Below are positions 1 through 11,053 of a stretch of 49,478 bases of DNA, one piece after another; positions within the stretch are counted from its first letter, which is position 1; the number at the start of each line of letters is the position of its first letter. This stretch comes from Mycogone perniciosa. Lineage: Eukaryota > Ascomycota > Sordariomycetes > Hypocreales > Hypocreaceae. The DNA lies in NCBI GenBank assembly GCA_025331125.1, contig JAOALB010000143.1:1-49478 (forward strand), read 5' to 3'. A program made the position numbers and the translations under genes. The notes under the pieces were generated by a model that was not told where the DNA came from, did not search any database, and saw only the letters and a list, made by a program, of their open reading frames with translations.

Positions 1-9
1 CATACGAGA

Positions 10-780
10 TCACCTCATCTCGTAGTCGACCATGTCTTCATTGTGGAAGACGATGCCTCTCCTCTTCCACCCGCCCCGCTTGATGAATTCTTCAAAGCTG
101 TCCATGGGTTTGAAGGTTGGTCTCTTGAGAACAGTATTGCGCTTGTAGCTGAAGTTTGGTACCGAGTATGAAGAGTCAATACCTGCGGCGGCGGCATCGG
201 CGTCCTCATCGGCATCGGCAATGGCACATGAGGTGGCGGGGTTTGATACACTGGTCACGGGTGTGAGTTGGTCCAGTGTCTGGATCGTAGACTCGGACCA
301 GCGAGACCGTGGCATCGGTGGCCGTTTAGCAATGTGTTGCATGAAGAAATAGTCTTGGGGTTCGCCATGATCGGCATGATCCATGGGACTCGCATGGGGA
401 GGAAGCTCCATGTGGAAATGCTGCACCTCATCCATGTCCTTCTCTGAAGCATCCAAGTCGCTGCTCTCTCCATCTGCGTCCTCGCTATCGTATAATGCAG
501 GTACCTCGTCGTACCGCTCCCGATCGGTGGGAATCAAGGGCCGGTCGTAGAGTCGTGGAGGGGCCTGGAATGTCGGATGCAGAGCGAGAGGGTCGAAGCT
601 GGCGGTGGTAGTGCTGCTGGGGACGCGAGGAGTGTGTTCGCGGGCGGTGGAGGTGGACGAGGTGGAAGAGAATGAGCAGCCCGATGAGAGGGAGCTGCCA
701 GAGAAGGAGACCTTGCGGATGTGCAGGTCACGAGGCTTGGTTTTGCGGCGTTGCGAGAAGCTGTGGCCGAGTACGTGCAT
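10..780 (-). CDS. hypothetical protein, 256 aa, low-complexity with basic C-terminal block
   Basis: This is an uninterrupted frame from an ATG in good context (CCACC before the ATG) to a TGA at 10-12, so the gene appears complete. The N-terminus (about residues 1-65) is basic and then Ser/Thr-rich; the middle (about 85-125) is acidic; the last 45 residues are a compact basic segment with KRPTFKPMDSFEEFIKRGGW near 215-235 and WKRRGIVFHNED just after it. That charged, low-repeat end looks like the conserved part, while the rest looks disordered. There is no signal peptide, membrane segment or catalytic motif. I do not recognise a named family. Codon quality and the clean start make a real gene likely. 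The long CT-rich leader (about 800-1300) could be its 5' UTR. Confidence 0.7.
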   Translation of the reverse strand: MHVLGHSFSQRRKTKPRDLHIRKVSFSGSSLSSGCSFSSTSSTSTAREHTPRVPSSTTTASFDPLALHPTFQAPPRLYDRPLIPTDRERYDEVPALYDSEDADGESSDLDASEKDMDEVQHFHMELPPHASPMDHADHGEPQDYFFMQHIAKRPPMPRSRWSESTIQTLDQLTPVTSVSNPATSCAIADADEDADAAAAGIDSSYSVPNFSYKRNTVLKRPTFKPMDSFEEFIKRGGWKRRGIVFHNEDMVDYEMR

Positions 781-1680
781 GGTGGCGGTTGTGTATTCGA
801 TGCGGCTGTGAGTACCAAGTAGTAATGGTACGAATAATGGTTCGTATTGTCGATGGTGAGTTGACTGTTATAAAATGCGTAACCGATTCATGTGGCAGAT
901 AACTGATGATATAACCGCGTGGAGGATATGGCGATGATGGTGGTGATGATGTTTGATGTTGTAAGTTCAGGTGGCGAAACAAGGCGTCAAAATCGAGATG
1001 GACGTCTCGTCTGGTGATGTGTATATATGTGTATGTGTATGTGTATATGTATATAATACGAAGCAGAGGCTCAACTCCAGAGTCAATGGCTTCAGAGTCG
1101 ATCAGTTGGAGATGGATAGATGGATGAGTGGTTGAGTGAATGGAGGGGAAGTCACGGAGCTCCGGAAGAGCGCTCTGGAGTATATATGTATCCATCACCA
1201 ATTCCAACAGGAAAGAGCACAGAGGGGGCGTGTAGAGGGGGTGTCTAGTGTGGGGGTGTAGGTGGTGCAAAGGGGGTGCGCAAGCAGGGTGTGACTTCAC
1301 TAACTCCACTAAATGGAATTGATCTGTGCCTGGAACCTGGACCTGTGGAGACGATACTTTTCTTTACTCGTAGGTTCGTGTCTTGTCTTGGATAGTTCCG
1401 AGTCACTCCAATCCGTGATGATGCTTTCGTGTCTCTCGCCAGTCCCTCTGCCTGTTAACGTTTCGCCAAGCAGCAATTAACTTTTGTGAATCAGGCTGCA
1501 TCTTGACTGAGCACTCACTAGTCGCTCCGGTATCGTCTTGAAGAAACAAACACACAGACAGTTGCCGAGTACGAGCTACTCGTAGCTTACTCGACTCGAC
1601 TCCGCTCGACGGACGGCCCATTAACACGTCCGTCCTCGTACGGTCCAACACACCACTCACTCCTCTATCTGCATGTCCTT

Positions 1681-1714
1681 TGCACGGAGCTGCACGGAGC
1701 TGCACGGAGCTGCA
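1681..1714. repeat. 10-bp tandem repeat (TGCACGGAGC), 3.4 copies
   Basis: Three perfect consecutive copies of TGCACGGAGC are followed by a partial fourth. The repeat lies in the intergenic region and ends about 10 bp before a GTACTCCGTAC motif. Confidence 0.85.
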
Positions 1715-2370
1715 TGTACTCGTACGTACTCCGTACTGCGTTCATACCGTTCAGCGTGGCGCTGGGCTGGGGCGATCGGACCACCACCGCCTTCGTAATC
1801 ATGGACAATCCCTGCTCAACTAGTCTGTAGTACTGCCGCTAACAGTACCTGACGACCAGGGAGTGCTGCTACTACTATCAGTATGTATGTATGACAGAGT
1901 GTCGTATCAGTCGATCCCATGATTCCCGTTTCTCACAATGCTGTGCGACTTTGCTTGCCGTTGGTGGACGTCATGCTGAATGACCTGTCAAATTTTTTGG
2001 TGTGTCACCATTGGCCAGCCAAGCACACACCTCTGTTTCTCCGCCAGTCTTGACATGCTATCCATCACCATACTTCACCTTAAGCGTTCTGCTAGGTATA
2101 CTACGGAGTACAAGTATACTAAAACGAAAACATGTATAACCTTCTCACTGCGCTCCGTGTGTTAGTGCGCGCGTTATTTTTCTTCTCCCCAATGCGTGAG
2201 ATGCGGTGAAGAAGTCTAAAAAACGTGTTGGTTAGGTTAGGTTAGGTATGTCACGCAAGCAGATGCTGGACGCAAGGGAGAGAAAAAGAGATGGAAGCCT
2301 GAGACATGTATTGCCATTTCACACACACACTTTCGCTTCTCTGCTACTGTGCACTTGTTTTATTCAGTGA

Positions 2371-2529
<159 letters not shown>

Positions 2530-3419
2530 GTCGGAGTTAGTTGGAAAGAACTTATGCTTGAAGGCATAAACGCCGACAGCGATAATGACATTGGCGCCCG
2601 CAACTAGCTCTCGCTGGCTCGTATTACTTGGTAATATGTCAGGAAATATGCACATGACTCCCAGAACAAGAAGTTGTAACATCTACTCATTGGAAAAATA
2701 TAACCCCGACCTCGACCACTAATCAGTTCTAGACAGAAATTTACTTTTCAGAATGAAAGTTCCAAACATATGTTTTTGTACCTTCTGGCGTCGATCCCTC
2801 GGGCGAACGGTATGCTGAGACGTTCAGCCAAAGTCACCCCCTCCTCTTCTTCTGGACAGTGTCAACGAGCGCAAAGAATCTTTACTGCTTTCGGTGTACA
2901 TACAGAGTATGGCTTGCAACAACGGCCGGATCCATAAGTCAATGACGATATCATTGTGATTGATACCTCCGCTGACTTGTCTGAGCCTGTGGCAATCGGT
3001 GGCGCATTCACGGCGTTTCGTTTCTGTCACGTTTCGCCGAAAGGAGAACAAGCATCATTAATGCACACGCATGAACTGGCTTCACACGCCACGTTCGTCA
3101 CCCCGTGGGCAGGGTACCACTACCCCGGAGGCACCCTTGATCGGAGATAGTAGAGTGGTTTCGGCGTTCTTGGTCACTCACTTATATGAGAGATCTGAGT
3201 TATCCGAGTCATGCGACGACTAATACTGCTATCCGATATGGCCCGCTCTCCCACTCCGCCCGTCTGTCTCATGTGTCTGGAGCGAGAAGAGGTCCTCAAA
3301 CAGCGCCCGCGGGTCGTTCAATCGGAGCTTCTTTCCTGTAACGAAGTGCGGCCGTGAGTGTGATATGTCGCGCGCCCGCAGTATTGCAGTACTCCGTCTC
3401 TGTACAGAGTAGTGTGTCT

Positions 3420-3747
3420 AGAGATATTGTGGCTTGAAATAGTGTGTTTCAGAGGTTGTAAGACTCTCATATTTAGAGTTCCTAGTATTCTTGGATTATT
3501 CTTATTGTATAATAGCCTACTTATATAGTATAGGTATTTATAATATTCTATAAAATTGGCTCTTTCTTATAGTATATAGCCTGCTTATATAAGCGTATTG
3601 GTTATAGTATAATTAGCGAGTGTTTATAGGTTATTATACCTTGATATTTACTTTATAAAATATAATAAATATAATTTATCTAAAATCCTAGGTAGTAAAG
3701 TTAACATAAAAAATAAAACTATTAAGGGATTTTAATAGTTACCTGCC
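3420..3747. other. AT-rich left flank of the retrotransposon (RIP-like)
   Basis: Composition becomes strongly AT-rich about 320 bp before the LTR, with TpA-rich runs and few CpA/TpG. It contains no open frame. It lies outside the target site duplication, so it is either RIP that spread beyond the element or an older repeat that received the insertion. I found no terminal repeat that would define such an older element. Confidence 0.6.
3743..3747. repeat. target site duplication CTGCC, left copy
   Basis: CTGCC directly abuts the outer end of the left LTR. The same five bases abut the outer end of the right LTR at 10373-10377. A 5-bp duplication is normal for Ty3/Gypsy integrases. Confidence 0.9.
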
Positions 3748-3909
3748 TATCACGGTACACGGAACAGCGGGTCAAGGTAATATCTTTATTATGCCTTAAA
3801 TAAGGCAAGAAGCTATAAGAATGTGGTTCGGAGGTGTAGGACTAAGCTATTACGTGAGGACGTATATAATGCTGATGAGTTATTAGAGGGCAGGTTTAGT
3901 ACTGTAACA
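3748..3909 (-). repeat. LTR, 162 bp (3' LTR of the Gypsy element)
   Basis: It aligns without gaps to 10211-10372. I count 28 differences over 162 positions, and all are C/T or G/A transitions. It begins TATCACGG where the minus-strand consensus implies TGTCACGG, and it ends CTGTAACA. Confidence 0.92.
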
Positions 3910-3912
3910 GTA

Positions 3913-3924
3913 CCCCCCCCTTTC
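3913..3924 (-). other. probable polypurine tract of the Gypsy element
   Basis: On the minus strand this reads GAAAGGGGGGGG, three bases from the 3' LTR. It is a rare GC run in this block and sits where plus-strand priming of LTR elements occurs. Confidence 0.7.
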
Positions 3925-6572
3925 AAACTCTAATTGCCTTTAAATAGCTATTCCAAGACTATATATATTCTAATCCTCCTATTATATTAATTCCATTATA
4001 AGCGGCTGCTGTATCGCGGGTCTGGCTAATCGGTTATCTTCCTTTTCTTAACCTAGGCAGGCGGGCTAGGCTTATCGGGGTTTTTTATATAGTATTTTAA
4101 AAGGGCAGCGATTTATCCTTTAAAGTCTTTCGCGGGTTGCCAGTTTAATATATAGTGTTTCCAGGCTATATAATAGTATAGGCTATCTTTATTATAGCAG
4201 TTAAAGATATTATTAAATTCTTACTTTTCTATTACTTTATTTATTTTATTATCTCTTTTAAGGATTTATCTTTATATATTTTTATTCTTTTATTTATTAA
4301 TAGCTTTTTATTCTAGTAGATATATTTATTAGCCTGCTTTATTAACTGCTAGTAGTTTAAAGAGAGAGTTATAAAATATAGGGAAAATGCAGATATAGTT
4401 AAAGAGTTTAAGTCAGCAGGCTTAAAGGTATATATTAAAGATTTTATATAGGCCTATTTATTTATTATTTCCCTTTTTTATTAAGCGGTTTATTTTAAGG
4501 TATTTAGTCTTTAACTATACCTTTTTATTAACTATAAATTAATATAAGTCCTTTTTTAATATATTAGCTGCAGCTTTATATTAAGCGATTAATTATACTG
4601 TAAAAGCTTTTAGTTAATTTAAGATTTATTAGAAACGCTTAGCTATAGTATTTACTTTATAGAAACTTTTTTTTTAAATAATAAATAAATTTAGCGGGCA
4701 AGGGTTTAAAGGTTTAACTTTTAAGTATAAGTAAAAACTATAATTTATAAAAAATAATAAGGTTTTTATTATCTTAGATATTTAATTATTTTAAGTAAAC
4801 TTTATAAATAGTAACTAATTTATTTAATTATTTTAATAAAAATTTATAAACTGCTTAAAATACTGCTTTACCTTTATATTTAATTATTTAGTTTAGCTGT
4901 TAGTCTTTAAATAATAGGCTAAAGAATATTTAAAGTAGATTTTAAATTATTAAGATAGCTGCTTTTAGAACTTAAATATAAACTAAGTACCCTAGTTTAA
5001 TATAATTATTTCTAAGGCTCTATATAAAGTATAGATATATAAAATAAAGGTATTAGTAAATCTTTTAATATTAAATGTATAAGTAATAATAAAATAATAT
5101 ATCTTTATTAAGCAGTATACTACTATAAGGATATTTTTATAGACTAAGCTTTATTAATTATAGTTAAGCAGTAGTATAATATAGTTTACTAAAATATTAC
5201 TTTAAGCTTAAAATAGTATTAATAATAGTTTTAGGAATCTTAAGGGAATAGACCTATTTAACTTTATTTAAAAGTATAGGTTATAACTTTTAATAAAAGT
5301 ATTAATATTAGCTAATATTTACAGCTATTAGTATATACAGTTGAAGAGGTTTAGCGTTTTTACTTATTTTAAGTATCCTTTTAGCCTAGAAAAGTATATT
5401 TAATATATAATTTATATTTTCGCTTTATTTATTAATAAAAGGAAAAGTTATTTCTAGTAATATATTTAATTACCGCGGATTTAAAAGTTTTATATAGCTA
5501 CCTTTAAATTACTTTAAATACCTTTAGGCTATTATTAAATAGCTGGGTCTTAAAGCGCCTATATTATAATACTTACTATATTTAATATTTTATAGGCTTT
5601 ATTAATTATTTTATTAATTAATATCTTTAGGTCTAGGATTAAAGTGCTGGTTATTATAGTAAGGAGGTTTTTATTATCTATATTTCCTGCAATATTAATA
5701 TAGGCGCAGGGGTTAAAGCGGCTTTCTAAAAGTAAAGTTCTCTTTCTTTCTTTTAATCAGCTATTATTTTAATTTAACTTTACTGGGATATCTTAAAATC
5801 TCCTGTTTAATGCATTAGGCTTTACTACTTTTAACCTAAGCCAATAAATAATCTAGAAATTATACTAGGATAGGAATTTAAACTAGTAGATTTATCTTTA
5901 ATTTAATGCTTTAATAGTTATAAAGTATTTTAAGTTTTTATAGTTTATAATAATTTTAAATTTATTTTTTATACTTTAAAGTTTAAGGCGCTATTTTTTT
6001 AATAATTTAATAATAGCTAGCAGTTTTTTATTATAAATCTTATAATTATATTTAATAGGTAAGTGCTTTAATAAAAAATATATTATTAATTACAGGATAC
6101 TATTTTTATTATACTAAAAGAAACTACTATTAAATGCTTAATTTAAAGTATTTATTTTTAAAACTGTCTTTTTATTATAATTAAAAAAGGTAAAGATTAA
6201 GGCAGTTATAAACTAGGTTTTAAGGCAGTTAAACGCAGCAGTATAGAGTTCTGTTTAATTTTATAGTATATTTTTTTAAAAGGCTGTTTAAGGGTTTATA
6301 GATATTAAAAAAGTCTTTAATAAACTGCTAATAAAAATTCGCAAAGCTTAAAAAATATTAAAGTTCGCAAAAGTTTAAAGGTCTCTTTTAACTTATAATC
6401 GCAGCCATTTTCTTAAAGTTTATTTTAATACTATTACTTATAATAATTAAGTTAAAGTACTTTATTTTTATTATTTTAAATTTATATTTTTTAATATTAA
6501 TTTAAAGACCTGCATTAATTAATTTATCTATAATTTCCTATATATATTATTAATATTCCTTTTATATAGCTA

Positions 6573-6830
6573 AATAAATTAAAATATTATTAAAGTAAAT
6601 TATATAAATATTATTAAAGTAAATTATATAAATTTTATTAAATAAATTATATAAAGTATAGTTAATATAGTATTAAAAAAAGGCTAAGGCATTATAAAGG
6701 CTAAAAGGTATAATAAAGGTTTTAAATAGCCTAAATTAAGTTATAAAAGCTGTCTTTTATTTATATCCCTTTATAATTTTAAGTTTATTAAAGGCGGCTA
6801 TTATATTTAGCTTAATATAAAATCTAATAT
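6573..6830 (-). pseudogene. reverse transcriptase core of the dead Gypsy element
   Basis: Translated on the minus strand, the region gives, in order, remnants of the RT palm: AAFNKLKI, then KTAF, then PFSLYNA (near 6675-6716), then IYFNNILIY (near 6573-6602). These match the conserved Ty3/Gypsy blocks AAFNKLR, KTAFRT, PFGL-NAP and Y-x-DD. The changes are of the RIP type: both catalytic Asp codons now read Asn, Gly reads Ser, and stop codons interrupt the frame. A 24-bp tandem duplication hits the active-site box itself (6583-6653). Confidence 0.85.
6583..6653. repeat. 24-bp tandem repeat inside the dead RT active-site region
   Basis: Two adjacent 24-bp units (6583-6606 and 6607-6630) are identical. 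A third (6631-6653) differs by one substitution and one deletion. Each unit carries the mutated Y-F-N-N box in the minus-strand reading. Confidence 0.85.
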
Positions 6831-9800
6831 TATATAAAGTATTTAATATTTCCTAGATTAATAGTAATAGGTGGCGATTTTTTATAGTAATATTATTAAA
6901 GCTTTAATAGTTTTAATAAATATAGATGCCTTTTTTAAGTTTTATAGTAAAGAGTAGGGGGGCAGTATATTTTACTTTAGATTCTTTAATAAATCCTTTA
7001 ACTAGGTTTTTATCTAGCTATTTTCTTATAACCTAAAATTTACTTACTGATATTAGGCAGTTTTTCTAATATAGTAGTTCCTTCTTTAATAAAAGCTTAA
7101 TTTTATAGTTTTATAATCTCTTAAAGGGAAACTTATTTGCTAGTTATAAAAGGAAGTTAATAATTTTGTTTTATAGTTAATTAAAAAGTTTTTTTTAAAT
7201 ATTATTTTCTATTAATTTTAGCTTTACTTTTATAAACTTATTAATATTAGACTTTAATATCCTTTAAAGGTACTTTTTACTATAGCAGTGCATAAAGAAT
7301 TTATAAAAAGCTTAAAGGAATAGTGCTTATACTGCTATAAAGCTGCCCTATTTTTATAATATATTTATAAAGGTATTTTTATTAAACTCTAATAGTTAAT
7401 ATACTTTATATTCCTACTTTTATATATCTTTTACTAAATCTGCTTAAATTAATTTTATATACTAGGCAGATAAGTCTTTATAAAACTATATAAATAATAT
7501 TATAGTAGATATTTAAATATTTATTAGGTTAGGTTACTTATACAGCGCTACCGCTATAGGCTTATCGGGTATTAGTATATTTAGTTTAAAGAGTTATATT
7601 AGGTTGTATTAATGTAAATATTAACAGCTATTAGCTATAGGCATTATTAAGACTAGTATTAAAGGTTTATTTAATATTATCTATACTTTAGTTTCTAGTC
7701 TTTTACAGTTATTAAGTTAATAAATGTAATAGTAATTTTGCTTTAGTGTTAATATAAGGTTAATATATAAATCCCTTTTTCCCTATTAGGGCGTTATCTT
7801 TTTTAATATACTCTCGATATAGGCTTAAAACTTAACTTTCTTTTTAACCTTTTTTTTTATCCTCTTTAATATATTATTTTATTTCTTACTAGTAGTATAA
7901 AGTGCTGACTTTAAGGGTTTACCTAGGATATTAATATTATATAGAATAATTGTTACGTTAAAGATTATTGGTATAGTGCAGGTTTAAAGGCAATAGTTTA
8001 TTAAATAGTATTATAAGTTAAAGGTAACTGTTAATATAGGCTAGTTGATATTAAGATTATATTGCTATAGCTATAATATTTTAAAGATAAAGGGGTTTTA
8101 ATTTAAAAGATCAATAATAAAAAATATATATAGCTCTCTATATTCTTTTATTCCTATATTTAAGATTATATAATTAGTAAACTATATTACTGCTTTGCTA
8201 TTAGTTAAAATAAAGCTTTTTAGTTTAGGCAATTATATTATTGGGATTTAGGACTTTTAAAGAAAATACTAGTCTGTAAAGCTTTATATTAAACAGCTAT
8301 TATTAATAAAGGTTAATATAATTACTAATAAATGCGTAAAGAATAATATAGTATAAATAAATAGTAATTTACTATTTATAGTATTTAAAACTAATAGTCT
8401 ATTATTAATAATAATCTATTATATTTATAGAGGCATTAGATTTATAGGCTATTCCGATATTTTATTATACTTTTTAATGCAATATTATTAAAAAGCTACT
8501 CTTTTCTTTACCTTTTTATATTAAAAGTTATATCTTTATAGGCGAGTATATTACTGGAGGTAATTAATCTTTTAATAAAGCCAGTTTTATTAATATAGTA
8601 TAGGAATAGGTTTCTGTAATATAATAGGTTATTTCTTTAGGCTAAAAAGTGCTAATACTGCAGGAATTAAAGAGTAGAAATTTATAATGCCAGTATACCT
8701 TTTCCTTAGCTTAAAATATATACTTTACTTTAAGGCGCTATAGTACTATTACTTTAATATATTCTATATCCTAGGAAACTACTACTATATCTTTATAGGG
8801 TTTAAAGTCTTATAGTATTAGCTTTCTGCTTTTTTATATAGTTATTAACTATATATTAGCTATTATAGTAATAGTATAAGTTATAGAGTTATTAGTATTT
8901 TTTGCATTGTAAAGTAAAGGATATAGTATTTAACTATATAGGATTGCTTATATTTTTTTACTTTAAAGGGTTTAGTTTATTTTAAAACAGGGCTTATTAA
9001 AAAGTATAATTATTATTTAGCTTTTTAAACTTATAGTTGCCTTTAAGTTTAATATAATAGGCCTGCTTTTTAAAGTTATTATAAACTTTTTAATTAAAAG
9101 TTCTTTAAATAGACTAATTATTTTTACTTATAAGTTTATTGCTTTTATTAGTAAAGGTAGCAGCTATTTTTTTAAATACTTTAAAGTAAAAGGTATTAAC
9201 CTTTTAAGTATTAGTTTTACTAGCTTAAGCTACTAGTTTATAGAATTTAGTAATAAAGTTCTAAAATAGCTTATTTACTATATAGTAGGTATTAAACTTT
9301 TAGGCAGTAGATTATGAAAAGTTAAAAGTTTTATACTATAAGTTTAGGAATTTAATAAAAGTCTTACTATTTCTTTATTTTTATATTATATAATTATTCT
9401 TTTTTATTATAATATAGTTAAATGCCTTTTATATTAAATTATAGGTATTACTATCTAGTTAACTGCTAATATAAAAGATATATTTATAAAGGGTATTAAA
9501 GTATTTAATATTAATTATAATATTATATAGTATAATAGAACGCTAGTTTATATACTTTTATTAATAGGTTTTTATATTTTTATTTTTAGCATTAAACTTA
9601 TCTTTAAAGTTATTAGTTTAACACTTAAAGATATTATTACTTTTAGTTTTAATAAGTTTATTAATTATATTACTTTAACTTTAAACTTTATATTAAATAA
9701 ACTTTAGGTTTTTAATAATAATAGTATTTTTAGCCTTTTTTTATTTTAAGACTATATTAAAGTTATATTTTTAGTTTTAAAAATAGTTAAAAATAATATT

Positions 9801-10210
9801 AAAAAACTGCTTAAGTTTTAGTGCTTAAAGCTATAAGGTTAAGTTATAGTTATTATTATAAGCTTTTAAAATAGTATAAATATAAAGCTGGTTATAGAAG
9901 TAATTAGTGAGCTTTACTTTTTAATTAAAGTCCCCCTCTATACCTTTTATTTTTATTTTAATATTTTTAAGTTAAATGCAAGCTAAGGAATTAGGTATAG
10001 GCTAAAGAGTTAGGCTAAGGTATATTCTTTACTGTAAAGATATAGGCTTTTAGGCTTAAAGTCTCGCTATAGTTAAGGATTAGTAAATTTCCTGTAAAAT
10101 ATAGGGCTTTTTATAGTATTGCGACTAGGCTGTCGGCGACTTTATTAATTCTTTTCAGGCAGGGTTAAGGGCTAGGGGTAACAGCGCAGTCGTTATAGGA
10201 AGGCATAAAC

Positions 10211-10372
10211 TATTACGGCATACAGAATAGTAGGTTAAAGTGATATCTTTATTATGCCTTAAATAAGGCAAAAAGCTATAAGAATGTAGTTCGGAGGTAT
10301 AGGACCAAGCCATTACGTAAGGATGCACGTGATGCTAATGAGTTATCAGAGGGCAGATTTGGTGCCGTGACA
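10211..10372 (-). repeat. LTR, 162 bp (5' LTR of the Gypsy element)
   Basis: It is collinear with 3748-3909 and has the same length. The outer end reads TGTCACGGCACC on the minus strand and the inner end reads CCGTAATA. It is less mutated at its outer end than the other copy. CTGCC follows at 10373-10377. Confidence 0.92.
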
Positions 10373-10377
10373 CTGCC
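10373..10377. repeat. target site duplication CTGCC, right copy
   Basis: This is the same five bases as 3743-3747, directly after the right LTR. Confidence 0.9.
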
Positions 10378-10429
10378 AGTATTTATCTTTTAAAAGGCAA
10401 ACTATAACCTGTTAAAATAATAAAGTTAT

Positions 10430-10691
10430 TGTCAGGAGACCGGAAGCTCCGGAGCTCTTATGATATTACATAGGCCAGAATGCATATATAAGAGCAACTG
10501 TGGTCCCCGAAGATATAGAACTTCAGAGACCAGAAAACTACTGCTGCTACACCTAACTACTAGTTTCTGGCTTGTTACCTGCTCGTTAGCACCTATTTCT
10601 CCTCCAAGTGACTGCTCTTCAACCTCCTTTACTCTTCCCTAGGGTCGCAGCCCATCGCCCGATCCGTCTGCCCCAAAGAGGGTCTCTGACA
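10430..10691 (+). mobile_element. solo LTR, 262 bp, not RIP-mutated
   Basis: The segment starts TGTCAGGAGAC and ends GTCTCTGACA, an imperfect inverted terminal repeat with the canonical TG...CA ends. GTTAT directly precedes it (10425-10429) and directly follows it (10692-10696), which is a 5-bp target duplication. Composition is balanced and CpA/TpG are common, in sharp contrast to the DNA on both sides. TATATAAGAG near 10485-10494 would be the U3 TATA box and gives plus orientation. No internal element is attached, so this is probably a recombination remnant. The 60-codon frame inside it is fortuitous. Confidence 0.88.
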
Positions 10692-10696
10692 GTTAT

Positions 10697-11025
10697 ACTA
10701 AACGTTATTTAAGTGCAGCATTAAGGAAAGTGCACCTAATACAGTAATAAAGAAACAGCTAAAAGTCTTTAGGTTAACAATAAAATAACAATTAAATTAT
10801 ATTTAATCTAATAGCTAAAGAGCTATAGAATATCTAGTATATATGTGGCTATTATAGAAGTAATTATGGAATAAAACTATTATAACCTAACTATATTAAA
10901 GACTAGGTTATAGGGATATTAAAGAATATTGGTTATATTAACTATTTAATAGAAAATAATTATAGCGCTAAAAGTAATTACTTAAATACTTATTATATAA
11001 AAATATATAGACATCTACAAAACAC
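10697..11025. other. AT-rich right flank reaching the next gene's promoter (RIP-like)
   Basis: This is about 330 bp of AT-rich sequence resembling the retrotransposon interior, again outside its target duplication. It ends about 30 bp before the ATG at 11054, so nearly all of that gene's proximal upstream region is AT-biased. No gene or clear core promoter was seen. Confidence 0.6.
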
Positions 11026-11053
11026 TTGCATTGTCCCTTCAGAGCCTTTCGCC

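Larger units (their letters stand above)
3748..10372 (-). mobile_element. complete but degenerate Ty3/Gypsy-type LTR retrotransposon (RIP-mutated)
   Basis: This is a 6625-bp element bounded by two 162-bp LTRs and flanked by a perfect 5-bp duplication (CTGCC). It reads on the minus strand: the best-preserved LTR end there is TGTCACGGCACC, a purine tract (complement of 3913-3924) lies just inside the left LTR, and reverse transcriptase motifs read on the minus strand. The interior is extremely AT-rich, CpA and TpG are nearly absent, and no frame of 60 codons survives. The order (catalytic RT box about 3.8 kb from the 5' end, then about 2.7 kb for RNase H and integrase) fits Ty3/Gypsy rather than Copia. 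I did not recognise the primer binding site or a Gag zinc knuckle. The element cannot be autonomous. Confidence 0.93.

Noticed and set aside
728..1309. 193-codon minus-strand open frame upstream of the first gene
   Set aside because: It is His/Pro/Thr-rich low complexity driven by TG-rich repeats, overlaps the real start region in another frame, and has no recognisable block.
2231..2246. GGTTAGGTTAGGTTAGG, telomere-like
   Set aside because: There are only three TTAGG units, not TTAGGG, within ordinary intergenic DNA and with genes on both sides.
10460..10642. 60-codon open frame
   Set aside because: It lies entirely inside the solo LTR; LTRs do not normally encode proteins and nothing in it is recognisable.
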